A stretch of DNA of 64,000 nucleotides, from assembly GCA_028641055.1 (NCBI GenBank), contig CM054061.1:30677523-30741522 (forward strand), read 5' to 3'. The position numbers and the translations under genes were made by a program. This document shows, piece by piece, positions 1 to 9,553 of this stretch. The stretch is from Alopecurus myosuroides. Lineage: Eukaryota; Streptophyta; Magnoliopsida; Poales; Poaceae. Positions within the stretch are counted from its first letter, which is position 1. The number at the start of each line of letters is the position of its first letter. A model generated the notes under the pieces. It saw only the letters and a list, made by a program, of their open reading frames with translations, was not told the DNA's origin and ran no database searches.

Positions 1-1
1 G

Positions 2-730
2 GACGGCTGGCACCTGAACCCGCAGCGCATCCCCGTGCCGCCGCCCCCGACCAACGAGGCCGCGCGCGAGGAGATTGAACGCCACCGCTGTCTCCTGCCG
101 GCCCACCTCCTTAGGGACCGCGCGTACGCGCGCAGCTCCCCCAACTGGGCCATCTGGTTCCAGCAGGAGCACGACCAGCGCCGTCGCTCCTATATCCCCA
201 CGGCCCCGGAGGAGAACGCCGCCGACAACCCCGCGCCACCGCCCGGCAGTGAGCCAGAGCTGTGGCTCTTGGAGGACGTCGTCGAGGACGAGTCCGACCC
301 CGAGCTCCAGGCCGGCTTGGAGGAGGCCTACGAGGCCTCCCGCCGCTCCCTCGTCGAGGACGAGGTCAAGCGGTGGGAGCAGGTCCTGGCCGCCGCCGCC
401 GCCTTCGCCCCCGACGCCGACGCCATGCCGCCCCCTCCAGCGCCTGCGCCTTGGTGGCAGGCCATGAACGCCGAGATGGAGGCGTCGGAGGACCAGCCGC
501 CGCCACAGCCGCTGCCCCCAGGCCTGGAGTACGGGATGGTCTGGGCGTGGACCGGTGGAGAATGGGCTCAGGAGGAGCTGCTGCCGCCGCCGCAGCCGGA
601 GGAGGAGCTGCCCCCGCCGCCGCCGCACGCGCCCCCGATGCCTCCGCAGCCACCGGCGGGCCCGCCCCAGCTGCCTGCCCACCTGTGGCAGGCCCCTGCC
701 TACCACTGCATCTCCTCCGACGAGGAGTAG
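2..730 (+). CDS. C-terminal part of an unknown proline/glutamate-rich protein (open at the left edge)
   Basis: The frame is already open at base 2 (it begins D-G-W-H-L-N-P-Q-R) and ends at TAG 728-730, so the start lies outside the window. About 242 residues are visible. The first third is charged, with WF..EHDQRRRSY-like residues. The rest is acidic and very proline-rich, with several PPPP runs, and it ends in S-S-D-E-E. Codons are strongly GC-rich at position 3, unlike the AT-rich DNA that follows. I see no enzyme motif, signal peptide or membrane segment. From memory, similar G-[WY]-H-[LV]-N...VPPPP proteins are dispersed in grass genomes and are often close to transposons. The CACTA-type repeats just to the right (about 1068-1160) fit that, so this may be element cargo and not a host gene. 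Function unknown. Confidence 0.5.
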   Translation, partial: DGWHLNPQRIPVPPPPTNEAAREEIERHRCLLPAHLLRDRAYARSSPNWAIWFQQEHDQRRRSYIPTAPEENAADNPAPPPGSEPELWLLEDVVEDESDPELQAGLEEAYEASRRSLVEDEVKRWEQVLAAAAAFAPDADAMPPPPAPAPWWQAMNAEMEASEDQPPPQPLPPGLEYGMVWAWTGGEWAQEELLPPPQPEEELPPPPPHAPPMPPQPPAGPPQLPAHLWQAPAYHCISSDEE

Positions 731-1067
731 GCCGGCGCCGGTGCGCCCCCCCCCCCCTAAATAGATATAGCCTAGGCTACCCTCCCCCCAAGAAACGGCC
801 GGCCGCCTGTGGCCGCGCCGCCGCCCCGTATGTATGCACGGCCGGCCGGCTGTGGCCGCGCCGCGCCCCTATGTAAGCACGGCCCCCGGGCCTTTTTAAT
901 ATATATGTTTCCTGTCGAAAAACGCGTCCCCTAGTTCAACCCCGCCGGCGGAACCAGCACCAGCGGGATCTTCCTATCCGTTCCCGCCGCCGGCAGGGCT
1001 TCGCCAAGACATGTCCGCTCCCCTGGGTGGTGGCTCGGCCTGGAGAGAGGGCCGAGATATTTATACA
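731..1067. other. GC-rich to mixed spacer with a possible minus-strand TATA box
   Basis: A C-run follows the stop codon and then come two GGCCGGC-rich copies of a short segment (about 797-815 and 838-860). On the minus strand there is a TATAAATA at about 1057-1064. About 50 bases downstream is an ATG (about 1010) opening a short M-S-W-R-S-P frame that closes almost at once. This could be the broken start of an element gene. I see nothing else. Confidence 0.3.
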
Positions 1068-1570
1068 ACTGGGCCTCTAGTCCCGGCCCGTGCCACCAAC
1101 CGGGACTAAAGGTACCCCCTTTGGTCCCGGTTGGTACCACGGGCCGGGACCAGTACTTATTTCGAAATTTGGTAGCACCCTGCGCGCCAAAATATTTTAG
1201 CGCCAAAATTTAAAAATTGTTTAAGTTTGCACATTAATAACTTCTATATACTTTCGAATTTGACAAAAATTTCAACATGAAAAGTGCTAGAATTTGCATA
1301 ACTAATTCAAATCCATTTTTTGTTTAACTAAATAATTATTCTAACTATTGAAACTATTAATTATTTTACTATTTGCTTATAATTTGAATATAAATATCAT
1401 ATAATTTTTGTTTTCTTTTGTGATCTTCCGAGTGAGTCCAGAGCATACAAGGCATTCTGCGTTGCCAAATGATGATGACCCGATCGAAGGCGTTTCTCCT
1501 TCTAATCACTGCGATGGCCGCGACGGATGCATGGATAGATGAACCCACTAAGCCGAATTATTTAAGGCAA

Positions 1571-1715
1571 GGCCAATCATTGATGGTTACACCCTTTTTA
1601 CATTTATCCAAAAAAACACTGTCAGTTTTATCCAAACAGTGTGTGTGCATGCATTGTATCCCTTATTTGTATGTCCAGAAATGTTACTAAGAGCAGGCCA
1701 ATCATTGATGGTTAC
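1571..1715. repeat. 20-bp perfect direct repeat inside the transposase relic
   Basis: GGCCAATCATTGATGGTTAC occurs at 1571-1590 and again at 1696-1715, 125 bp apart. The right copy encodes part of the transposase motif V-T-I-N-D-W-P on the minus strand. The left copy lies just where the transposase match stops. This suggests a partial duplication or a repeat-mediated rearrangement that ended the gene. Confidence 0.7.
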
Positions 1716-3050
1716 GAAAAGCAACACCCGTAGATCAAACGGCTTTTGTTCGTTCTCATCCCACACACGTACACCTGGTTTGCCCCACAATTGTAAGAGT
1801 TCTTCCACTAATGGCATTAGATACACATCAATGTCGTTGCCAGGTTGCCTCGGGCCTTGGATGAGAACTAGCATCATAATGAACTTGCGCTTCATGCACA
1901 ACCAAGGAGGAAGGTTGTACATACATAGAGTTACAGGACAGGTGCTATGACTGGAGCTCTGCTCCCCAAAGGATTAAAGCCATCTGTACTTAGACCAAAC
2001 CATAAGTTTCTCGCCTCTCCTGTAAAGTCTGGGAAGTCTCTCTCGATCTTTCTCCACTGCGATCCATCGGCGGGGTGCCTCAACTTTCCGTCTTTCTTAC
2101 GGTATTCTTTGTGCCATCGCAACAATCTAGCATGCTATTTGTTTCTGAATAGACGTTTCAACCGTGGTATTATAGGAGTATACCACATCACCTTAGAAGG
2201 AACCCACTTACGGGGGGGGCTCGCCATCAACATCACCAGGGTCATCTGCTCTGATCTTATACCGCAGTGCAGTGCATACCGGACATTCATCCAAATTCTC
2301 GTACTTCTCACCGCGGTATAGGATGCAGTCATTAATGCATGCATGTATCTTCTGCACATCTAATCCTAGAGGGCAGAGAGATTTCTTTGCTTCGTACGTA
2401 CCCTCAGCCAATTCGTTATCCTTTGGAAGTTTTGGCTTTATTAGTTGAAGTAAACTCTCAAATGCCTTGTCAGTCACACCGTTCTGTGCCTTCCATTTCA
2501 GCAACTCCAGTGTGGTACCGAGCTTTGTGCTACCATCTTTGCAATTTGGGTACAACAATTTTTTGTGATCCTGTAACATGTTGTCCAGCTTCAACCTCTC
2601 CAATTTATTTTCACAGTCTTCCCTTGCATCAGCAATAACTCGGCCAAGATCATCATCGGGCTCTTCTGATGCCTGTTCTTGATCACCTCCTTCTTCTGCA
2701 TTCTCTTCCATTGCAGTATCGTCGTATTCAGGGAACAAAGGATCTTCTTCTTCTTCTTCTTCTTCGTCTTCCATCACAACCCCTATTTCTCCATGCTTCG
2801 TCCAGCAATTATAGCTGGGCATGAAACATCTCCGAAGTAGATGGCCGTGAAGGATTCTTTCGGAAGAGTGCTCTCTGACGTTCCGACAATCAACACATGG
2901 GCAACACATGAAGCCATTATCTTTGTTCGCCTGAGCTACAGCAAGAAATGCATTCAGGCCTGCCATATACTCGGAAGTGCGTCGGTCACCGTACATCCAT
3001 CGCTGCCGTGCATCCATCTGCATCGTATAATTAAGTTTATCAAAATACAT
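1600..3050 (-). pseudogene. TNP2-type CACTA transposase, N-terminal half, broken
   Basis: Transposase that would cut and join CACTA ends in the nucleus. From 3050 leftwards the frame shows a transposase-associated N-terminal domain (W-M-Y near residue 18, and a C-C-P-C-V-D-C-R-N cysteine cluster near residue 50), an acidic run of E residues, and then the start of the tnp2 domain with a C-P-V-C-T-A-L-R-Y motif. The match continues in other frames at 2135-2205, 1931-2125 and 1639-1922, where LSTDGFNP and NDWPALSN motifs typical of the family occur. Breaks seen are a frame change at the G-run 2212-2219, an in-frame TAG near 2132, and another frame change near 1945. The match ends at N-K-G-Y-N-A-C-T-H near 1640, so the rest of the transposase is missing. 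It cannot be functional. Confidence 0.85.
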
Positions 3051-3576
3051 TACAATAACATATTAATACAGAAATGACCACAGTACATCGACAAATACTA
3101 TTTTTTTATGTATCAGTTACAGATGAAAAAGATAAGTTTGCTAACCTCGGTCGAAAATACCATTTCCAGTGAGCTTATGTGTGGCTCGGGAATTTCGTCG
3201 AACACCTCGTGTGCATAGTAAAATAACACACACCAACACCCACCTCCTTCACACCTCCAAGCAAAAAAAAAGGATGGAAGGGGGAGGGCTGGGGCAGTAT
3301 ATATAGGGGAATGGGGACATTGGTCCCGGTTCGTGGCCTGAACCGGGACAAATTCTCATTCGCGTGCCACGTGGCCTGTGGCTAGGCATTGGTCCCGGTC
3401 CCTGGCACGAACCGGGACCAATATCTCCCAACGAACCGGGACCAATGGCCCCAGGCGATTTCTGCTGCCCTGGGCACACAAACCGGGACCAATACGTGGC
3501 ATAGGTCCCGGGTCTGGTTGCAACCGGGACAGGTGCCCCCTGGCCCCCTGGACGAGAGGGGTTGTTTCCACTAGTG

Positions 3577-3824
3577 TTAATTGGTTGTGCCTGTCACCGT
3601 TCTTCTTAGAGACGTTGTTTTCGAAGAGATGGACATCAGCTGTTGTTTAGGTGGTTGTTGTCCGGATATCGCGAGTACTGTAACTCTGTAGCGAGACTTT
3701 TCTTTTTATTTCTTCTTTTTATTGCCTTTCTGCTGTGTGCATCCACTGCGTTGTTGCAGAGGCCGGGTGTAATTTGTATCTCCGCGATATTAATATACTT
3801 CCCTTCATCAAAAAAAAAAAAAAA
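3577..3824 (+). mobile_element. 3' tail of an L1-type LINE
   Basis: The segment ends in a pure A-run (about 3810-3824). Before it is a TTGCAGAGGCCGGGTGTAAT motif and a short T-rich 3' untranslated region. The same motif stands next to the T-run of the nearly complete minus-strand LINE at about 27.5 kb, so the two belong to the same broad LINE group. No coding part is left here, because the CACTA element ends directly at its left border. Confidence 0.75.
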
Positions 3825-4508
3825 CAAGCCGTCTGCACCGTAGTCTATAGCAGACGTGGAGGCAGCGTACAGACAGGAGCTGACTAAACCAATGCACATG
3901 CCCTAAATAGGAGTACATATGAGGAAAAATTTCTCCATCGTTCTTAATCATAGCGGCCGCTTGCTTCTTGTATATGGGTAAAATAGGGTACATGTTGCAT
4001 GATCACAAGCATGGATAAAATCTCCTTCATGTTAGTGGACCAGGCTGGAAAGCACCGACGGATCTAGCCGCTTTCATCATGTACGGGACATGTGAACTCA
4101 AGGAAATTTCCATGGAACGGTACATATATACGTTCAGCTTAGCCCAGTCGAGGCCTTGAGAAGGACGGTCATTGTCTTCCTGGTCGTCGTGGAACTCGAG
4201 AGCCTGCTACGCACGCGCCGTGCTCGTCCAATGGCGAAAGATGCGCGCTGGGCACCTGCCTGTTCGACAGTGCTAGGTCGTGGCCTCGTGGGACAAGAGG
4301 GATCTCCTAGTCGGACGGGTGGTCAAGAGCACTCGAGCGAGCGGGCAGGCAGGCAGGGCACATGCTGACGGAGCAATTCACAAGTCTTTTCGATTTTTGG
4401 CAGATCGTTGTGGGAATGTAAGCCGGATAGAGTGCGCAACCACGTATGCTAGCAGACAAGACACCATGCATCATTATTGCCCGACCTTCCTTCACACAAT
4501 CACCGTAA
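3825..4508. other. Unassigned intergenic sequence
   Basis: I see no gene or recognisable element here. Short frames at 4156-4368 and 4280-4615 overlap each other in different frames and carry no motif. Confidence 0.4.
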
Positions 4509-4680
4509 CGCTAGTAGAAACCCCACCTTTCATCCACGGTCAAAATAGGCGAACCGGGACCAATGCTATGCATTCGTCATGGTTCGTGCGGCCGGGGCAG
4601 CATATAGCCCCCTAAGGGCATTGGTCCCAGTTATTTAGGGTGCATTCGTGCCGGTTCAGGGTAGATCCGGGACTAAACTC
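4509..4680 (+). mobile_element. Relic of a CACTA terminus
   Basis: It starts CGCTAGTAGAAACC, one base away from the usual CACTAGTAGAAA start, and then runs into several GAACCGGGACCAATG / GGGACTAAA subterminal motifs. No partner end or transposase could be assigned to it. Confidence 0.5.
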
Positions 4681-4709
4681 CCTAGCGACTCTGTGCTACG
4701 CGCTTACCG

Positions 4710-4960
4710 CACGCCTAGGCCACCCAAACTCATCCTACATATGGGTTGGGTTTAGGGTGCGCCGGACAACCCGGTCATTTGGGCTCCATATAGAGGTTCC
4801 GGTTGGGTGAAGGTTTTTGGACTAGACCATGCCCGTACTATGTGCAGGATAGTTAGAGCCTCTATTTTGTGGCCGGTTGGAGATGCTCTACGTGGAAGAG
4901 GCCGGAAACACCTGGGTCGAGCCGCTTGCATGAGACAAGACCACTCCCAAGAATTTTTTT
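4710..4960 (+). repeat. Dispersed repeat, copy A
   Basis: This stretch of about 245 bp resembles 8620-8865 in the same orientation. Shared blocks include CACATATGGGTTG-like, TTTTTGGACTAGACC, and GTCGAGCCGCTTGCATGAGAC. Identity is roughly three quarters by eye. The two copies lie on either side of the complete CACTA element 5314..8284 but well outside its target duplication, so they are not its ends. No coding sense was seen. Confidence 0.6.
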
Positions 4961-6877
4961 TTAGTGTATACAACCGAAAACGTTAGTTGTATAGAAAAAA
5001 TAAGCTTGACTATAAGAATTGACAGATTGTAGAAACCAACATATGTCAAAAACCATGCCGCCTAATCCGAAGACAACATAACAACTACAACGCAGAAGAG
5101 TCTATCCAAAGCTAAGCAACGAAGTCGTGTCACAACCGGCGTCAGTTAGCTCCTTGGAACAACAGCTCCACCTGGACTCCCTATGTGAATACACCATCCA
5201 CCCTTGATGCCGAGAAGGAGGTGGCAAGTGAATGGTGAGACTTGGTCGGTCCCGAGAAGGACGATGTACTTAACTTCTCTCCAACAACGTACATAGCGTC
5301 CCTGAGGATCAACCACTAGTAGACAACAAGCCTCTAGTCCCGGGTCGTAACTGGCTCTAGTCCCGGGTTACCATCCAGGACTAGCCAGTCGGGACTAGAG
5401 GCCCCCTCTTTTGTCCTGATTGGCTACGAACCGGAACTAAGGGTCCTCCGTGTGGTCTTGGCCTAGCACTACGGGCTGGAGGACCTTTAGTGCAGGATGG
5501 TAACACGAACCGGTACTAAATGTTTTGTGAATTATTTTAACTTTTTTTCATTTTCTTTAGTCAATTGTTTTTAATTCTAAACGTTCTTCTGTAGTCTCTA
5601 TTATTGTCAACCCTAATCGTTCTCCTTTCATTCTAGCCAAACTTCCGGTCAGTCACCCATCCTCAGACTACTCCACTCTCAGCATGTTTAACTTTTTAGT
5701 TTCTTCCCTCTCAGATTCCAAGAAAAAAATATTGTTTTACTGACAATTGCTTGTTGTCAATCATGTTAACCCATGACCTATGATGTAACACGTCTTTATT
5801 TTGTGAATCCAAACAATTATTTAGTTAAACAAAAATAAATAAGTAATAATAATCTTGAATTCAATTAATCTGGAATTTAAATAATAATTAAGTTTTTTAC
5901 CTTTTTCCATTTAATATTGAATAATTAATATTCGTAAATCAAAAACTGACAAATAAATATGTCTAAATCGATTAAAAAATGAGAGAAGTTCAAATATGAC
6001 TTCCATATCATATTTTCCATCACGTATAGGACTTTACTAAGTGGGGATAATTATAGGGTCATCCTAGGCAAAGTACCGAAACTAGGGTTTCTTGAGGAAA
6101 CTTGCCAAACATGGGCACCAAATGATCAAAGCATTTTAAATTACCCAAAGAGTTTTATGTTTCATATCTGATTATAAAATGTTCACAAGTTGATTTTGGA
6201 GAAAAGGACATTTATTATATTTAATAATTAAGGTAGTATTACTTAATTTATGACTAGTGTTTATAAATTTAATTTCACATGTTTATAAACTAAAAACACG
6301 TAAACAAGTTGGGCTCTTGTCTCTCTGGTCAAAGGTTGCCTTTTTTTTATCAATTTTGCTAAAGGAAACATATTAAAATTATTTATAGAATTTATTACTA
6401 TATGTTAAATTACTCCAATGGGTATTATAATTCTTAAAAAAATGAGTGTAAAAGTAAATTTGGAACAGTAGGTATGAGAGTACACATATTTTAGTCGTCA
6501 AATGTAAAATTAGACAGTGCTACACTCTATGGTCAAGGGCTTCTCAACAAGTTAGGATATTGTTTATAGGATATTGTTTGTACAACCTCTTAATATTGCA
6601 GTTACAAATTCGAATGACATGATACTAAAAATTCATCATATACATCACAATTGCTTCCGAAAGCTTGCTCGCATCATACTTAAACAGGGACGTAATTAAT
6701 AGAAATAAGAGTTCGGATATCCAATACATAAAGTACTGCATAATTGAAGATACACATATGAAACTACAAACACTACTCGTCCGGCTCAGGAGAGACCCCC
6801 AAGCAGTACATAATTAAAGAGACTCATCTACTCGTCCTCTGAATCAGAATACCCCCAAGAAGGAGACCCATGGGGCA

Positions 6878-7938
6878 TTAGGTGATGATGCCCTTAGTTG
6901 AGGATCCTATTGCAACATAATCAATGTTGACCTTGTCAAGTGCGGTCTTCTCCCAGAACTTGTGCTGAACCTTGGGGAATTTTGTCTTCATATCAGCGTA
7001 CTCCTCGTCGATCAAGTCAGATGCCATATAAGCCATTGAAGTCTTGGGATGCTCAAGCCTGAACAAGCCCTGGAGATCAATATGGCAGGCAGCTGGTATC
7101 TCAATACCCCAGGTGCGCCACATCTTTATCTTGTCATTCGTTATATCAACGCTAGCAAAAGGTATGCCGGTGTTGAGAAAGAAATCGTTGACTATTGGAC
7201 AGTGCTTGTCACTACTGCGACAACAAATGGAACAAATGTTCAATACTGTTGTGACAAGTATATTCTTTCAACGCAACAACAAATGGAACAAAATGAGTAT
7301 TGGACAATGCTTGTAATGGACATTTTAATTTGCTATCCTATGCAATTTTCCTATCCTTATGAATCAAAAGAAGCCCCTAAATTAACTATGACATGCTCTC
7401 ATATGAATCAAATATGAGGATTCATATTGCTATCCAATGCAATTTTCCTATCCTATATGAATCAAAAGAAGCACTTTCCCATAGGATTCAAATGGACATG
7501 ATTTGATATCCTATGCAATTTTCCTATCCTATATATATGAATCAAAAGAAGCTCTTTCCCATATAGGATTCCAATGGACATGTTGCTATCCTATGCAATG
7601 TTTCTGTCCTATAAGAGTGAAAATAAGCTCTTTCCAACGGATTCAAACGTCCACATGTTGCTATCTATGCATTTTTCCTATCCTACAAGTTTCGTATTAT
7701 ACCTTGCCCATTGGAAAACCATGACACGCTTCTTGTGACAAAGTTGGATGTCGGCAACATCTCGTTGATTGGCCGTGTACTCAAGATCAAGGCCAAGGAA
7801 TTTGTCTTCATCCTCTTCAAGCCATCTCTCAAAATAGGCAAGAAAACCCGGGACCATGGCGTTGTCGTTCGTGTAGATGACATCGAGAAAGGTCCTGCCA
7901 TATGCGGGCACATCCCCGTACCGCGTTCTTGGATTCAT
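6878..7938 (-). CDS. Werner-like 3'-5' exonuclease domain protein (RNase D fold), captured by the CACTA element; C-terminus degenerate
   Basis: Two exons are inferred: 7703-7938 and 6878-7214, giving 190 codons in frame. The donor is AAG|GTATAA, and the acceptor follows TTGTTGTCGCAG. The start N-P-R-T-R-Y-G with Y-G-R-T-F-L-D-V-I-Y-T-N, the exo I motif G-L-D-L-E-Y-T (near residue 48), Q-L-C, V-F-Q-W-A, and the exo II-like H-I-D-L-Q fit the grass family of short Werner-exonuclease-like proteins. These would trim nucleic acid 3' ends using D-E-D-D residues and metal ions. Near the end N-I-D-Y-V-A-I-G stands where the family has a Y-A-A-x-D exo III motif. The last catalytic Asp is therefore lost and the tail is shorter than usual. 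A catalytically dead or pseudogenic copy is likely. The family assignment is from memory of its motifs. Confidence 0.72.
7325..7695. repeat. Degenerate tandem repeat (about 75-95 bp units) in the exonuclease intron
   Basis: The block TATCCTATGCAATTTTCCTA, followed by TGAATCAAAAGAAGC and a variable piece, recurs about five times (starting near 7335, 7430, 7507, 7588 and 7662). All copies lie inside the inferred intron 7215-7702. Confidence 0.75.
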
Positions 7939-8284
7939 GGTGGAGGATGGGCAAGAAGAGAGGTGAGAGCAAGAGGAAGAAGAGAGAGCACTTGTCCGTG
8001 TGTTTACTGTAGCATTCTCTGTTTTTGGTCGTTCGTAATGGTCTCCAAAGTGAACGGGAGGCGAACCGTTTAGGTCTTTAGTCCCGGTTCGTATTACATC
8101 CTCGGACTAAAAGGTCTCACGCCAGGCGAACGGTTGCCACCACCCCTCTAGTCCAGATCTGTCTTACGACCCAGAACTAAAAGGGCTCGTGCCAGACGAA
8201 CGGTTTCCACCAGGCCCCTCTAGTTCCGGTGCAATATTCAACAGGGACTAAAGCAAAAGACAAGAGGACATTTTTCTACTAGTG

Positions 8285-8619
8285 AACCTCGGATCACGGC
8301 GAGCATTGGAGGAAAGCAACATGGAACTTCAAGCCATGTCTCCACACATGATGCTCCCAACGAAGGTACGAGGATGGGGACACCCCCATCATACTGGTAC
8401 AACTCCGAACCTAAGCATTTGCCCGAAGACATCACCAAACCGAAATATGAGCGAGAGAAGACCCGACCCTCCTCGGCGACGCCACCAAGGAGGTAAACGA
8501 CACCCATGGGCGTCATCATCTTCGGCACCATCCGAGGACAGACAGGGCTGTCGTCCGTATCGCTGCGTCCCTCCCTCCGTGGTTCACGGTGCCGGCGACT
8601 CCGTGTCGGGTCGCGTACG
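8285..8619. other. Unassigned sequence right of the CACTA element
   Basis: Overlapping short frames exist on both strands here, but none has a recognisable motif. I see no element ends. Confidence 0.35.
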
Positions 8620-8865
8620 GCTCCCCGGGCCACCCCAAACCCGCCCCACATATGGGTTGTGGTTGGGGTGCCGCGAACAGGCCGTTAATTTGGGCACCGT
8701 ATGGGGGTCTTGGTTGAGCGACAGTTTTTTGGACTAGACCGTGTCCGAACTATGCGCTGGACTGTAAAAGCCTTTTTGGGGTGGCCGGGTGGATATGTCC
8801 AAGTGGACCAGGACGGAAACGCCGGGGTCGAGCCGCTTGCATGAGACTAGAAAACTCCAGGAAAT
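8620..8865 (+). repeat. Dispersed repeat, copy B
   Basis: Partner of 4710-4960 (see there). The shared blocks keep the same order and orientation, including ATATGGGTTG, TTTTTTGGACTAGACCGTG and GTCGAGCCGCTTGCATGAGAC. Confidence 0.6.
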
Positions 8866-9238
8866 TTCCCCTTACACATACTCACTGCTTATCCAATCAA
8901 GGATTTGAAAACGATCTTCAAAGTTCTGAGTTTTGATGGAACTCGAGCCTTCCAAATCAATCTTGATCATAATCCCCCTCTTGCTTCTTTAAGGTATTGT
9001 TTACCTCTCTTATATTTGTTGGGTTGTGAAGTTTGGGGTTGGGATTGGATTTGGTGATCACCAAATCCCGTCAAATACGCTTCCCTCACAATAGACTAGT
9101 ATGGGATAGAGTTTTCAGTCTAGACAAAAATGAGGTGGTTGGTGGGGTATTTGTAGGGATTATCCCCTCCAAAACCGAAATAGTAAATAAACTAGTGGAG
9201 ATTTTTAGGGATTCGCTAAAATCCCCTCCATTCCATTG

Positions 9239-9325
9239 TACTCCCTCCGTTTCAAAATAGATGACTTCCATTTGTCTAAACATGCATGTATGTAGACTAA
9301 AACATGTCCACATACGTGTATGGAG
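9239..9325. mobile_element. Truncated Stowaway-type MITE
   Basis: TACTCCCTCCGTTTCAAAATA at 9239 is the typical tip of a Stowaway element, with the TA target base pair. The opposite tip is absent. The sequence runs into the presumed LTR of the Copia relic. Confidence 0.45.
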
Positions 9326-9553
9326 TAATACACTAGAAATAAACAAGGCAAAATGGGTTTATACGGTGCATGATCAGTTAACGATAATTGTTTGCCCTGG
9401 TTAGCCCACACGGCTGGCTCTCATTATATAGGTGGATGAACGTGTCCACGAAGATATAAGACCGGGTATTACACGTACCGGTATAAACATCTAATCCTAG
9501 TAGGACTCTAAACTTAATCCTACTAGGACTCTAAACCTACCATAACGCTAATA
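9320..9553 (-). repeat. 3' LTR of the Copia relic (outer end approximate)
   Basis: It starts right after the polypurine tract. It contains two copies of a TAGAGTCCTA[GC]TAGGATTA segment (minus strand), and a TATATAAT box at about 9424-9431 that would serve as the LTR promoter. The outer end is uncertain because a MITE fragment adjoins it. Confidence 0.55.

Larger units (their letters stand above)
1068..3576 (-). mobile_element. CACTA (En/Spm-type) DNA transposon, decayed; only the right terminus found
   Basis: The right end at 3576 reads, on the minus strand, CACTAGTGGAAAC, the terminus expected of a CACTA element. Inside it, 3310-3540 holds repeated ACCGGGACCAAT-type subterminal motifs in both orientations, and similar GGTCCCGG motifs recur at 1068-1160. 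Between them lies a broken TNP2-type transposase. No matching CACTA terminus was found on the left, so the start given here is only the outermost subterminal repeat. The element may extend further left or be truncated. The sequence right of 3576 is a LINE tail, so the element inserted into that LINE. Confidence 0.75.
5314..8284. mobile_element. Complete small CACTA element carrying a captured gene
   Basis: The left end starts CACTAGTAGACAA at 5314. The right end, read on the minus strand from 8284, starts CACTAGTAGAAAA, which matches at 12 of 13 bases. Both sides carry the 3-bp target duplication AAC (5311-5313 and 8285-8287), the size expected for CACTA elements. Subterminal CTAGTCCCGG and GGGACTAAA motifs fill about 5330-5520 and 8075-8260. 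No transposase is visible, so the 2971-bp element would need one supplied in trans. Its only coding content is a spliced exonuclease-like gene on the minus strand (6878..7938). The stretch 5520-6870 is AT-rich and holds nothing I recognise. Confidence 0.88.

Noticed and set aside
931..1206. 91-aa minus-strand frame
   Set aside because: It runs through CACTA subterminal inverted repeats and a GC-rich leader; codons and motifs do not support a gene.
2841..3077. Plus-strand frame opposite the transposase
   Set aside because: It is the antisense shadow of the TNP2 N-terminal domain.
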